Below, one piece after another: positions 34,882 to 44,463 of a stretch of DNA of 64,000 bases. A program made the translations under genes and the position numbers. The number at the start of each line of letters is the position of its first letter. Within the stretch, counting starts at the first letter, position 1. Source of the stretch: Roseiarcus sp963770275 (lineage in GTDB: Bacteria > Pseudomonadota > Alphaproteobacteria > Rhizobiales > Beijerinckiaceae); assembly GCA_963770275.1 (NCBI GenBank), contig CAVYPD010000002.1, positions 124,001 through 188,000 of the forward strand, written 5' to 3'. The notes below the pieces were generated by a model. That model searched no databases, had not been told where the DNA came from, and saw nothing but the letters and a program-made list of their open reading frames with translations.

Positions 34882-35955
34882 TCAGCGCCCGCCCTTTTGA
34901 TAGTAGACCTGCAGCGCCCTTTTGGCTTCATCCTCTCTAATCTCGATCTTCACATATCTATCTTTCAAGTAACCTTCGTTACGCTGGTTCGGCGGTAGAT
35001 CCACCTGGCTCGCGTCCGACTTGCCCCTGTCGTTGACAATGATGACAGGATTCGCATCTATCATGCCTTGGAAGCGTCTCTGCACGTTCTGTCGCCGCTT
35101 CTGCGACAGGTCGAAGTCCAGGAGATCGTTCCCTGTTTTGCTGGCGTGTCCCTCGATATGGATCGGCAGGGAGCCATCCTTGATGACAGGATAGAGTTCG
35201 GACGCTTTGACGGCGCTGACCCAATTCATAAGGGCCACGAGATCTTCATTTTTCTTGATATCGTCGTCGTTTTTGCTGTCCGTATAAAAAGGTTGTATGA
35301 AGTAGAGCGGCTTCAATTTTATCTCGACGATCGGCGTGAAGGTGGGCGCCACCACGTCCAATTCGATCCAGACGCCGCCCACCCGGAAACCACCGTCCGG
35401 AGTGGGTGGGATTCCCGGCGGCGTATACGAAGGCCCGCCAATAATTGGCAACTGAAATGACACAGTACTGGCTTCGCCAGGCGCGGACTTGAGACTTAAC
35501 TGCGGAACGGCATAGGCAAACGGCCGCACGGCTCCGACTTGGTCCTTGGACTGCACCTCATCGCATAAGCCTTGCAAAAGTTTGAAGCCCCGTGAAACGG
35601 GCATCGTATATTTCTCGGACGGCCCGAAAACCAACTGATCGTTCGAATAGTTGTATGGCCACTCGCACCCAAACCAAAACATGTCGCTCTCTACTTCTTC
35701 GGGCATCTGTAGGTTCATGGGGAGGTCTATTGGCTTAAATAGCCTGTAGTTCACATTAATGTTGAGTTTGACAACGCCGCCCTTGGAATGAGGTTGAACA
35801 CCCTCTTTCACTTTGCCCGTAAGAGGCGGGGTCTGCCGGTGGAAGGTGGCGCCTGGAGCGCCAAAACCATTGTCCACTTCCACGGTCGCCATCCACTTGA
35901 TATAGGATTCTTTTGTGGAGAACCCAGCGGGGATCGTAATCAAGTTATAAGTCAT
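34882..35955 (-). CDS. Unknown protein with C-terminal OmpA-like domain
   Basis: 357 residues, starting at an ATG with GGAGG 7 nt upstream. The last third resembles an OmpA-like peptidoglycan-associated domain: LPIHIEGHASKTGNDLLDFD followed by LSQKRRQNVQRRF. The first two thirds match nothing I recognise; they contain many beta-prone stretches, and start MTYNLITIPAGFSTKESY with no signal peptide, odd for a periplasmic domain. The N-terminal region has unusually many Tyr, Pro and Asn residues and lower GC than its neighbours, hinting at transfer. A CRP-like palindrome lies about 200 nt upstream. Confidence 0.65.
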   Translation of the reverse strand: MTYNLITIPAGFSTKESYIKWMATVEVDNGFGAPGATFHRQTPPLTGKVKEGVQPHSKGGVVKLNINVNYRLFKPIDLPMNLQMPEEVESDMFWFGCEWPYNYSNDQLVFGPSEKYTMPVSRGFKLLQGLCDEVQSKDQVGAVRPFAYAVPQLSLKSAPGEASTVSFQLPIIGGPSYTPPGIPPTPDGGFRVGGVWIELDVVAPTFTPIVEIKLKPLYFIQPFYTDSKNDDDIKKNEDLVALMNWVSAVKASELYPVIKDGSLPIHIEGHASKTGNDLLDFDLSQKRRQNVQRRFQGMIDANPVIIVNDRGKSDASQVDLPPNQRNEGYLKDRYVKIEIREDEAKRALQVYYQKGGR

Positions 35956-36155
35956 CGGAGCACCTCCAGCTGAACACAGAAACACCCCACCGTCACCGTA
36001 TCGGACGTGTCCCACGATCAGCGGGTGGGTGGGCCGGAAGAAAATTGAACTGTTTGAACCGCGCGCAGGTACGACCTCTGCTTCCCGTCAGTCGAAGGGC
36101 GCTTCCTCGACATCAACGCGCGTCACAAAATCTATCCGCGTCATCGCGACGGCGA

Positions 36156-36171
36156 CGTGACCGCGGTCACA
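36156..36171. promoter_or_regulatory. CRP-like palindrome upstream of the OmpA-domain gene
   Basis: CGTGACCGCGGTCACA matches TGTGA-N6-TCACA at nine of ten positions, and its core GTGACCGCGGTCAC is a perfect palindrome. It is the second such site in the window after 7407-7422. The rest of 36016-36328 contains no recognisable gene. Confidence 0.4.
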
Positions 36172-36328
36172 GATCGAGCGCCGAGGTTACTGTTTCCGAA
36201 ATGTCGACTTGGGTGATGCTGCGGCTTTGTCGGGGCCTTATCGGCTCAGGACGAAGCCTGCGGGGGGCTTTGCAGGCCGAAAGCGTCCGCACCCGAAATT
36301 GCGAAGCGATTTCGCGGCCGTCCTGCGA

Positions 36329-36404
<76 letters not shown>

Positions 36405-36520
36405 ATCGCATCCGCCGCACGGCTTCGCGCGGCAAGGGCCGGCGTTTAGCAAAGGCGCGTCAGCCTGTCCAGCGCAAACGGGCGCTTAAGTTGCACCCGG
36501 CTGCGCCGGCTCCGACGGCT

Positions 36521-37540
36521 TTAGTTTTTCGCTTTGTCGACCAGCTTGTTCTTGCCGATCCACGGCATCATGGCGCGCAATTTCTCGCCGACCTCTTCGA
36601 TCGGATGGGCGTTGGCGCGGGCGCGCATCGCCTTGAACGAGGTCTGGTTGACCCGGTTCTCCAGCATCCAGTCGCGAGTGAATTTGCCCGACTGGATATC
36701 GCCGAGCACGCGCTTCATCTCGGCCTTCGTCTCGGGCGTGATGAGGCGGGGGCCCGTGACATACTCGCCGTACTCGGCGGTGTTGGAGATCGAGTAGTTC
36801 ATGTTGGCGATGCCGCCCTCGTAAATGAGGTCGACGATCAGCTTCACTTCGTGCAGGCACTCGAAATAGGCCATTTCCGGCGCATAGCCGGCCTCGACCA
36901 GGGTCTCGTAGCCGGCGCGGATCAGTTCGACGAGGCCGCCGCAGAGCACCGTCTGCTCGCCGAACAGGTCGGTTTCGCATTCCTCCCGGAACGACGTCTC
37001 GATGACGCCAGCGCGGCCGCCGCCGATCGCCGAGGCGTAGGACAAGCCGACATCGTGCGCGTTGCCGCTCGCGTTCTGGTGGATCGCGATGAGGCAGGGC
37101 ACGCCGCCGCCGCGCTTGTATTCGGATCGCACCGTGTGGCCGGGGCCTTTTGGCGCGACCATCAGCACGTCGAGATCGGCGCGCGGCTCGATGAGATTGA
37201 AGTGAACGTTGAGGCCATGGGCGAACATGAGCGCCGCGCCCTGTTTCATGTTGGGCGCAAGCTGATCGCGGTAAATCTCGGCCTGGAGTTCGTCCGGCGT
37301 CAGCATCATCACGATGTCCGCCCACTTGGCCGCGGCGGCGACGTCCATGACCTTGATGCCTTCGGCCTCTGCTTTTTTTGCGGAAGACGAGCCGGGCCTG
37401 AGCGCGACAGCGATCTCCTTCACGCCGCTGTCTCGCATATTGAGAACATGCGCGTGGCCCTGGCTGCCATAGCCGACCACCGCCACTTTCTTCGCTTTGA
37501 TCAGATTGAGATCGGAGTCTCGATCATAATACACACGCAT
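36521..37540 (-). CDS. ilvC: Ketol-acid reductoisomerase (NADP+)
   Basis: IlvC catalyses the second common step of valine, leucine and isoleucine synthesis: an Mg-dependent alkyl shift and NADPH reduction. Starting at MRVYYDRDSDLN (37540) the protein has 339 residues, the normal class I length; the frame runs further to 37600. Visible motifs are the nucleotide loop GYGSQGHAHVLN, LRPGSSSAKKA for phosphate binding, APKGPGHTVRSEY, the acidic metal site around ETDLFGEQ, and EMAYFECLHE. Transcribed alone, divergent from lemA. Confidence 0.97.
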   Translation of the reverse strand: MRVYYDRDSDLNLIKAKKVAVVGYGSQGHAHVLNMRDSGVKEIAVALRPGSSSAKKAEAEGIKVMDVAAAAKWADIVMMLTPDELQAEIYRDQLAPNMKQGAALMFAHGLNVHFNLIEPRADLDVLMVAPKGPGHTVRSEYKRGGGVPCLIAIHQNASGNAHDVGLSYASAIGGGRAGVIETSFREECETDLFGEQTVLCGGLVELIRAGYETLVEAGYAPEMAYFECLHEVKLIVDLIYEGGIANMNYSISNTAEYGEYVTGPRLITPETKAEMKRVLGDIQSGKFTRDWMLENRVNQTSFKAMRARANAHPIEEVGEKLRAMMPWIGKNKLVDKAKN

Positions 37541-37784
37541 GAGTTGTTCAGCCTTCGCGAAACGCAGCTTTGCGGAAATAGTGACGTCAAGCGTCGCCAC
37601 GCCGGATGGGGGTTTCTAGTGAATGCGTGAGATGCGATCAAGCGCGCCCTGAAAGCGCGCCCTGACAGACTGGCCTGTTCGGTTTGGCCGTCAGGACAAT
37701 GTCATAGCTGATGGCTTAATAGCGTCGGGCGCCTTATGGTTAGGCTCGCGTCCCGCGAAGGAGCGGGGTCTTGTCGCGGAGGGG

Positions 37785-38387
37785 TTGGCAATGGGCATCT
37801 TTCATCGGTTGCGAGCGTTCGCTGTTCTGGCGCTAATCGCCGTTTCGGTTTCGGCCTGCGGCTACAACGTTATTCCGACCAAGCAAGAGGCGGCCAACGC
37901 GGCCTGGGCCGAGGTTCAAAACCAGTATCAGCGCCGCGCCGACCTCGTTCCCAATCTGGTCGCGACCGTTCAAGGCTTCGCCAAGCAGGAAAAGGACGTC
38001 TTTGTTCAGGTCACCGAGGCGCGCGCCAAGGCGACCTCGATCCACCTCGACGCCAACGACCTGACCGACCCGGCAAAGGTCAAAGCGCTGCAGGATGCGC
38101 AAAACGCGCTGTCGGGCGCCCTCGGGCGACTGCTCGCGGTCAGCGAAAACTATCCGGAGCTCAAATCGAACGCCAATTTCCTTGCGCTGCAATCCCAGCT
38201 TGAGGGTACGGAAAATCGGATCGCCGTCGCCCGCCGCGACTACATCGCTTCGGTGCAGGACTTCAACACCACGCTCAGGACTTTCCCAAGCGTGCTCTGG
38301 GCGCAGACGGTGTTCCGCTCGATCAAGCCGCTGGTTCCGTTCACTGCCGATTCCGAAGCCCAGGCGGCGCCGAAGGTGAAGTTCTAA
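37785..38387 (+). CDS. lemA: LemA family lipoprotein
   Basis: A 200-residue protein. The N-terminus ends in a lipobox (SVSACGYN), so the Cys is probably lipid-modified and the protein sits at the membrane surface. The LemA body follows: QNQYQRRADLVPNLVATVQG, then EKDVFVQVTEARAKA and the four-helix region to ARRDYIASVQDFNTTLRTFP. GGAGGGG precedes the ATG. It begins the common LemA-TPM-TPM set; the function of LemA proteins is unclear. Confidence 0.93.
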   Translation: MAMGIFHRLRAFAVLALIAVSVSACGYNVIPTKQEAANAAWAEVQNQYQRRADLVPNLVATVQGFAKQEKDVFVQVTEARAKATSIHLDANDLTDPAKVKALQDAQNALSGALGRLLAVSENYPELKSNANFLALQSQLEGTENRIAVARRDYIASVQDFNTTLRTFPSVLWAQTVFRSIKPLVPFTADSEAQAAPKVKF

Positions 38388-38408
38388 CCGGCCCAAGGGA
38401 GAGCTTGC

Positions 38409-39226
38409 ATGCCGCGCCTTTGGCCGCGGGCGTCGTTCGTCTGGCCGCAGGCGTCGTTCGTCTGGCCGCAGGCGCTGGTCGTCGCTCTCCTCGCGGCCCT
38501 GTGGGCCAGCGCGGCGCTTGCGGCGGCCAACTTTCCCCCGCTGACGGGAAGGGTTGTTGACCAGGCGAACATCCTTTCGCCGGTCACGATCGCCGATCTC
38601 GAGCGCAAGCTCGCCGATCTCGAACAGAAGTCCAGAATTCAGCTCGTCGTGGCGACCGTGCCTTCGCTTGGCGGCGAGGAGATCGAGCCTTACGCCAATG
38701 GGTTGTTCCGCGCCTGGAAACTCGGCGAGGCCAAAGACAACAACGGCGCTCTCCTTCTGGTCGCGCCGAAGGAGCGGCGGGTGCGCATCGAGGTCGGCTA
38801 CGGCCTCGAAGGGACGCTGACCGACGCTGTCTCCAGCATCATCATTTCCAACGCGATTGCGCCGCGATTCAAGGCGGGAGATTTCAACGGCGGGGTCACG
38901 CGCGGCGTCGACGACATCATCACGACGCTCTCAACCGACTCGGCCGAGTGGAAGCCGAAGCCGGCCGATATGCGCGCGGAACATGAGGCTTCCCTGCTCG
39001 ACACGCTTGCGCCGTTTCTCATCTTTCTCTTCATCATGTTCGTGATCAGCCGCATCAGCCGGCGAGGAGGCGGCGGCAACGTCATCTTCATTCCGATGGG
39101 TACGGGAGGTTTCGGCGGCGGGTTTCGTGGCGGCGGCGGCTTCGGCGGGGCGGAGGATTTGGCGGCGGCGGCTTCTCTGGCGGTGGCGGGTCTTCCGGCG
39201 GCGGCGGCGCCTCGGGAGGCTGGTGA
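38409..39226 (+). CDS. TPM-domain protein with signal peptide and Gly-rich tail; frameshift in tail
   Basis: After a signal region, the TPM (PF04536) domain spans about residues 40-170 (LTGRVVDQANILSPVTIADL, VRIEVGYGLEGTLTD, ITTLST), followed by one transmembrane helix (LAPFLIFLFIMFVISRISRR) and a Gly-rich tail. Inside the tail, around 39146-39152, one base seems to be missing: restoring it gives a tail of GGFSGGGGSSGGGGASGGW and a stop at 39226, the usual YgcG ending. As written, the frame reads on to 39689 with low-quality text. The signal region holds an exact 21-bp tandem repeat (38430-38450, 38451-38471; SFVWPQA twice). The ATG of the next gene overlaps the stop as TGATG. Confidence 0.82.
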
Positions 39227-39828
39227 TGATCCTCGATGCCGAGGCGGCGGCGCGCGTCGAGACCGCGTTCGACACCGCGCAACTCGAGACCCGGGCGCCG
39301 CTCGTCTGCGTGCTCGCCGGCGCCTCCACCTCCCTGGACGCAGAGTTTCTGCTCGGCGCCTGCATCCTCGCCCTCGCGACGCCGCTGCCGCTGCTTGTGT
39401 TCACCAACCTTTCCGCCCACCGCATCTACGTCGCTCAGCTGCTGGTGGCTATTCTCGCCGCCGTGCTGGCCTCGCTGCCGCCGCTGCGGCGGTGGCTTAT
39501 CCCGAAGCGCCTGGCGCGCTCGGCCGGCCACCGCGCCGCGCTGGCGCAGTTCGTCCTGCGCGGGATCGACCGCTCGCGTTGCGGCGCGCTCATCTATGTG
39601 TCGCTGGCCGAGCATTACATCCGCATTGTTCCAGCCGAGGATGCGGCGCGCGTCGTCCCCCAGGCGCAATGGCAAGCCGCCGTCAATGAGGCGCTTGGAC
39701 CGCTCGCCGCCGGAGAGACGGAGGCCGCGCTCACCGGGCTCGCCGCAAGCTGCGGCGACATTCTCGCGGCGCACTTCCCGCCCGGGGAGCCAGTGGATCC
39801 GGCGAAGCAACGGTTCCACATCGTTTGA
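39226..39828 (+). CDS. TPM-domain membrane protein, second copy
   Basis: 200 residues. The start ATG overlaps the corrected stop of the preceding TPM gene (TGATG), which both supports the frameshift in that gene and fixes this start. Two hydrophobic segments follow an N-terminal TPM half (LLGACILALATPLPLLVF, VAQLLVAILAAVLASLPPL). The second half holds the conserved SRCGALIYVSLAEHYIRIVP. It completes the lemA-TPM-TPM arrangement common in proteobacteria. Molecular function unknown. Confidence 0.87.
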   Translation: MILDAEAAARVETAFDTAQLETRAPLVCVLAGASTSLDAEFLLGACILALATPLPLLVFTNLSAHRIYVAQLLVAILAAVLASLPPLRRWLIPKRLARSAGHRAALAQFVLRGIDRSRCGALIYVSLAEHYIRIVPAEDAARVVPQAQWQAAVNEALGPLAAGETEAALTGLAASCGDILAAHFPPGEPVDPAKQRFHIV

Positions 39829-39970
39829 GCGGCGAGGCGACCTCGCCGAAGCCGGGCTCAACTCGCGCCAGGTCGCGGTCAGAACGCCGCTAAACGCTGT
39901 CGCAGCTTGAGATTCCAGCCGTTCTCCACTAGGAAAGGCTGAGTTTCGGGACATTGCGGGGAACGCAATC

Positions 39971-41312
39971 ATGCCATTTGGCCGGTGCTCGATCGGACGG
40001 CGCGTCCTGTTTGGTTTCGCCGCCGCGCTGGCGCTCGGCGCCGCCTCGGTGCAGGCGACGCCTTACCTCGTCGTCGACGCGGACAGCGACCAGGTGCTGA
40101 TGGAGAACGAAGCGACCGCTCCATGGTACCCGGCATCGCTCACCAAGCTGATGACGGTCTATGTCGCCCTGGACGCGGTGCGAAGCGGCAAACTCACGCT
40201 CGATACGCCGCTCGTCATGTCGGCTCGCGCGGCGCGAATGCCGCCGTCGAAAATGGGGTTCCGGCCCGGCACCCAGGTGACCCTCGATAACGCGCTCAAG
40301 ATGCTGATGGTCAAGTCGCCCAACGATGTCGCGGTGATGGTCGCCGAGGGCGTTTCGGGCTCGATCGAAGCCTTTGCTGACGACATGAACGCCGACGCGC
40401 AGCGGCTGGGCCTGCATGAATCGCATTTCGTCAACCCCAACGGCTTGCATAATCCCGCCCATGTGTCCTCGGCCCGCGACATGGCCACCATCGCTCGGGC
40501 TCTGTTGCGTGAGTTTCCAGATCATGCCGATCTCTTCAGCATCGGCGCGCTTCAGCTCGGCAGGCAATACATACCCAATCACAATGGTCTGCTTGGCCGC
40601 TATCCCGGCGCCGATGGGATGAAGACGGGCTTTACCTGTCCGGCCGGTTTCAACGTGGTGGCGAGCGCCAACCACTCTGGACGGCGATTGATCGTGGTCG
40701 TGCTCGGGGCGCCGTCGGCGAGATCGCGCAATCAGGAGGCGGCGGACCTCTTCGACCGCGGCTTCGCCACGGGCGGGGGCAGTGGCTCGCTGGAATCGCT
40801 GCCGTCGGGCTCAGGCGCCGCGCCCAACATGCGCGCCGACGTTTGCCTGCATCGCAACGCCGCCGCGCTCGCCGCGGCCGAGGACGACGGCATTGCTCGA
40901 GCAGGCTCAGGCGGCGGCGGGATCAGCGGGACGCAATGGGGTGATCCCCACCCCCTTGGTAGCGCTTTTTGCTCCAGTCGCCGCGCACACCGAACTCACC
41001 TATGAGAGGATCCGCTTCGATCCGGTGCCCGTCTACATTGGCCCGGCGCCCGGGTGGAAGGGGCCGGCGCTGGGCGCCCGTCGGACGACAACCGAAACGG
41101 CAGCCGCGCCGGGGGGCGCCAAGACCATCTCCGCTGACAATTCGTCCACAGCCGCGACGACGACGCCTGAGGGAGACGCGAGCGCGCCCATCCAGACTTC
41201 ACCCAGATCCAAGCACAAGCCGGCTCGGCATTCCGAGAAAAGGACGGCCGCGCACAAACCGATCAAGAGCGCGACCGAAAAATCCGAGAAGAAGGACGTA
41301 TCTACCAACTGA
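39971..41312 (+). CDS. D-alanyl-D-alanine carboxypeptidase (peptidase S11), frameshift in C-terminal tail
   Basis: A secreted penicillin-binding enzyme that trims the terminal D-Ala of peptidoglycan stem peptides. A signal segment precedes TPYLVVDAD. The three active-site motifs are SLTK (56-59), SPN (116-118) and KTG (218-220). The catalytic domain is intact, but the frame shifts near 40885-40892: dropping one base changes low-quality text to DDALLEQAQAAAGSAGRNGV, then a Pro/Thr/Ala- and Lys-rich tail ending at 41312. As written, the first frame stops at 41005. The tail resembles those of rhizobial homologues in composition. Confidence 0.85.
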
Positions 41313-41584
41313 ATCTGAGGTCGCCTGGCTAAACGCAACGGCTGGTTACAAAGCTTTCAACTATTTGTGATCCTACTTGTTTGCTCCGATCATCAACTGG
41401 TCGAAGTAGGACAAAGTAATTTTTTACAAAATGCCTTGTTTTGGCCAGTTTGTCGTCAAGCGCATGCCGCAACGGGCGGTCATATTGAGACAGTGCCCCG
41501 TGGAATCGGTTCGCGGTTAGCTCGGTTTTCTTGCCCCCCAGCCCCCGAGCGCCAAGACGGACCGAAATACACTCCACGAAGGCT

Positions 41585-41625
41585 AGCGGATCGGCGGGCC
41601 CCCTCCTAGCCGATCCGCTTTTTTT
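41585..41625 (+). terminator. Rho-independent terminator
   Basis: AGCGGATCGGC (41585-41595) pairs exactly with GCCGATCCGCT (41609-41619), followed by a run of seven T. It acts on plus-strand transcripts, most likely from the carboxypeptidase, although 270 gene-free bases lie between. It also separates that unit from the convergent nudC gene. Confidence 0.85.
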
Positions 41626-41671
41626 GCCCGCCGCGCAACGTCGCGGATGTCAGTCTCCGAATGTGACCGCT

Positions 41672-42635
41672 TTATAGGCCCACCGCTTGAGCAGGTGATG
41701 GGCGATCGCCATCGGGCGTCGGAGCCATTAGGCCGTCCGGGTGGCGGCGTTCGATGAGCGCGATCGCCTCATCGCGGCTGAACCAGCGAGCGTCCTCCAA
41801 CTCGACGCGGTCGATCTCGAGGCTTCGGCTTTCCGCTTCAGCAAAGCAGCCGATCATCAATGAGGCGGGGAAAGGCCATGGCTGCGAGGCAAAGTACTGG
41901 ACCGCGCGACAGACGACAGCCGCCTCCTCGCGGATTTCGCGCCTGACAGCGGCCTCGATCGTTTCTCCAGGCTCGACGAAACCGGCCAGCGCCGAATACA
42001 TGCCCTTCGGGAACCTCGGCTGGCGACCGAGCAGGCACGCATCGCCATCGACCGCAAGCATGATGACGACCGGATCGGTGCGCGGGAAGTGGATCGCTTT
42101 GCATCGAGGGCAATCCCGGCGCCAGCCGGCCACGGCGACCTCAGTCGGCGTCCCGCAATTCGAGCAGAAGCGGTGGCGCGCGTGCCAGTGCATCAAGCGC
42201 CTTGGCCGCCGCCAGCATCGCCGCCTGGTCTTGCGGCACAAGGCCGCCCATCGCGATCGAACGCAGGTCGACGAGCTTCAGGTCCTCGCGATCCGGCACG
42301 ACCAAAATCCGCCGATCGAGAAAGCCGTCGCTGGTGTCCGCGCGCTGTTCGACAGCCTCGTCAGCCAGCAGAGCGATGAAGATTGGCGCGCCGCCCGGCG
42401 TGAGGCCCAGGAACGCTTCGACTTGCGCCCCGCCAAGCGCCTTGATCTCGCTCATCGGCAAGAGCGGATCGAGTCCCTTCTCGGCATTGCGCAATAGGGG
42501 CATGTCGCGAGCGATCAGGAGCGCACGCGCATCCTCGCGGGCCCGAAGGCTGGCAACCTCGACCGGGTCCTCACGTCGATAGGATCCGCGATCAAACCAA
42601 TCGACGACATAGCCCAGGCCTTCAAGAGTCGCCAA
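41672..42635 (-). pseudogene. nudC: NAD+/NADH diphosphatase NudC, frameshifted
   Basis: NudC hydrolyses NADH (and NAD caps on RNA) to NMN(H) and AMP. The N-terminal domain is in one frame (start TTG at 42635, GGAG 7 nt upstream; VPDREDLKLVDLRSIAMGG; AAMLAAAKAL). Removing one base at 42194-42197 joins it to the other frame: MHWHARHRFCSNCGTPTEVA with the four-Cys zinc motif (second pair in CPRC), and the Nudix box beginning GFVEPGETIEAAVRREIREE. The joined length is about 320 residues, normal for NudC. As written neither half is complete. Confidence 0.87.
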
Positions 42636-42710
42636 AGCTGATCTCCCTTCAGCGGCGTTGAGCCGGATTGGCGTGGACGGAAACCCAACTCGAAGCGCGG
42701 CGAGGCTTGC

Positions 42711-43121
42711 TCAACGATAGCGCGCCTTGAGGCTCGACACGCGTTCGGCGTCGTAGTCGATGATGCAGCGCAGACGCGGATCGCCGACCTTCGCGTCCAT
42801 GCCCGATTCGAATGGCGCAACGTCCTGACATTCCGAATCGCGCCACGCGACCCATTGCCCCTGCGCGTCATTAAGCGCGCGACGCCAACGCGCCTTCTGC
42901 GAGGATAGCAGGCCCGGGCGGGCGTCAATCGATTTGATCGCCGCCTCGACGGCCGTCGCAAGCTCCCTGTCGGACCGATCGGAGCTGGTTCTCAGGCAGT
43001 CGGCAAGCTCACGGGCGCCAATTTTGGCGGCGTCGCAGGCGGCTTGCGAGGGATGCGCACCCTCGGCCTGGGCGAATGGGCAAAAGGCGATCACGGCGGC
43101 GGCAAAAACAAGAGGTCGCAT
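42711..43121 (-). CDS. Secreted LprI-like (DUF1311) protein
   Basis: 136 residues. A signal peptide (MRPLVFAAAVIAFCPFAQAE) precedes a DUF1311/LprI-like domain with four Cys residues: AACDAAKIGARELADCLRTS, then WRRALNDAQGQWVAWRDSEC and RLRCIIDYDAERVSSLKARY. LprI of Mycobacterium inhibits lysozyme; for most relatives the role is unproven. The ATG at 43121 has AAGG 6 nt upstream. Located between nudC and the aminotransferase, all on the minus strand. Confidence 0.8.
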   Translation of the reverse strand: MRPLVFAAAVIAFCPFAQAEGAHPSQAACDAAKIGARELADCLRTSSDRSDRELATAVEAAIKSIDARPGLLSSQKARWRRALNDAQGQWVAWRDSECQDVAPFESGMDAKVGDPRLRCIIDYDAERVSSLKARYR

Positions 43122-43159
43122 GATCACCTTGATCACCCAAAAGGACATGAAGAAGCGCG

Positions 43160-44353
43160 TCACAAGCTCGACGCGACGCGCGCGGGGCCGCTGAGATAAT
43201 CCCCGATACGCTCGAGCGCACGCTCGATATTTTCGAGCGAGTTGGCGTAGGAGAGACGCAAGTACCCCTCGCCATAGACGCCGAAGTCCGGGCCGCCGAT
43301 CGTGGCCACGCCCGCATCCTGCAACAGCGCCGAAGCGAGCGGCTTGGCCTTCCAACCCGTGCGGGAAACGTTGGGAAAGGCATAGAACGCGCCTTTCGGC
43401 GTCGCTGCACGAACGCCAGGAAGACGGTTGAGGCCGGCCGTCACCGCCTTGCGCCGGCGATCGAATTCCGCGCGCATGGCGCCGACCGAGTCCTGCGGGC
43501 CCTTCAGCGCCGCGATCCCGGCGAACTGCGCCGACGCGTTGACGCAGGAATAGGAGTTGACCGCGAGCTTGCGCGCGACGTCGCGCCAAGGCTTCGGCCA
43601 TACGGAATAGCCGAGCCGCCATCCGGTCATCGCGTAGGTCTTCGACCAACCGTCGAGCAGGATGAGCCGATCGCGGATCTCCGGATAGGCAAGCAGCGTC
43701 TGATGCGCGAGGCCGTCATAGGTGAGCTGGCCGTAGATCTCGTCCGACATGATCGCCGCGTTCGGGAAGCGCGCGAGGCCGGCGACGAGCTTGTCGATCT
43801 CTTCTTTCGGGGTGACGCCGCCGGTCGGGTTGGCGGGCGAATTGAGGATGATGAGGCGCGTCTCTGGCGTCATCAGCGCCAGCGTCTCTTCCGCCGAGAA
43901 GGCGAAGCCGTTCTCCTCCCGCATGGGGATCGGAATCGGGCGCGCGCCGGTGAACTCGATCATCGAGCGATAGATGGGAAAGCCCGGATCGGGATAGACA
44001 ATGTCGACCCCCGTTTCGCCGAACATCTCGATCGCCATGAACATCGTCACCTTCCCGCCGGGGACGATCATGATGAGATCGGGCGACACTTCGGCGCCGA
44101 GGCGGCGATGCAGATCCTCCGCCACCGCCTCGCGCAAGGGGGCAATCCCAGTTGCGTCGGTATAGCCGTGCTCGCCGTCGCGCAAAGCTTTGACGGCCGC
44201 CTCGACGATATGCGGCGGCGTTTTGAAATCGGGCTGGCCGATGCCGAGATTGATGATGTCACGCCCTTGGCGCTGCAACTCAGCCGCCCGCGCCAGCACG
44301 GCGAAGGCGTTTTCCTCGCCGATGCGCTCAAAGGCGGCCTTGATGGCGGTCAC
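43160..44353 (-). CDS. PLP-dependent class I/II aminotransferase (aspartate/alanine type)
   Basis: About 397 residues of a fold-type I aminotransferase. INLGIGQPDFKTPPHIVEAA opens the domain; LNSPANPTGGVTPKEEIDKL binds substrate and cofactor, MSDEIYGQLTYDG contains the Asp that pairs with the pyridine ring, and DGWSKTYAMTGWRLGY holds the Schiff-base Lys. The final Arg for the carboxylate is in GYLRLSYANS. The GTG at 44353 fits family length; the frame runs to 44449. The exact amino acid substrate cannot be fixed from this text. Confidence 0.92.
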   Translation of the reverse strand: MTAIKAAFERIGEENAFAVLARAAELQRQGRDIINLGIGQPDFKTPPHIVEAAVKALRDGEHGYTDATGIAPLREAVAEDLHRRLGAEVSPDLIMIVPGGKVTMFMAIEMFGETGVDIVYPDPGFPIYRSMIEFTGARPIPIPMREENGFAFSAEETLALMTPETRLIILNSPANPTGGVTPKEEIDKLVAGLARFPNAAIMSDEIYGQLTYDGLAHQTLLAYPEIRDRLILLDGWSKTYAMTGWRLGYSVWPKPWRDVARKLAVNSYSCVNASAQFAGIAALKGPQDSVGAMRAEFDRRRKAVTAGLNRLPGVRAATPKGAFYAFPNVSRTGWKAKPLASALLQDAGVATIGGPDFGVYGEGYLRLSYANSLENIERALERIGDYLSGPARVASSL

Positions 44354-44463
44354 TGTCTTTGTGTCTCCGGGGGTGGGGGCTCCTTTTGGCAAAGCCGGGC
44401 CCCGGGAGCAAGCAGAAGAGAATGGCGGCCGGAGAGTGCCGCCTCTCAAAAACGCGGTGCGCC

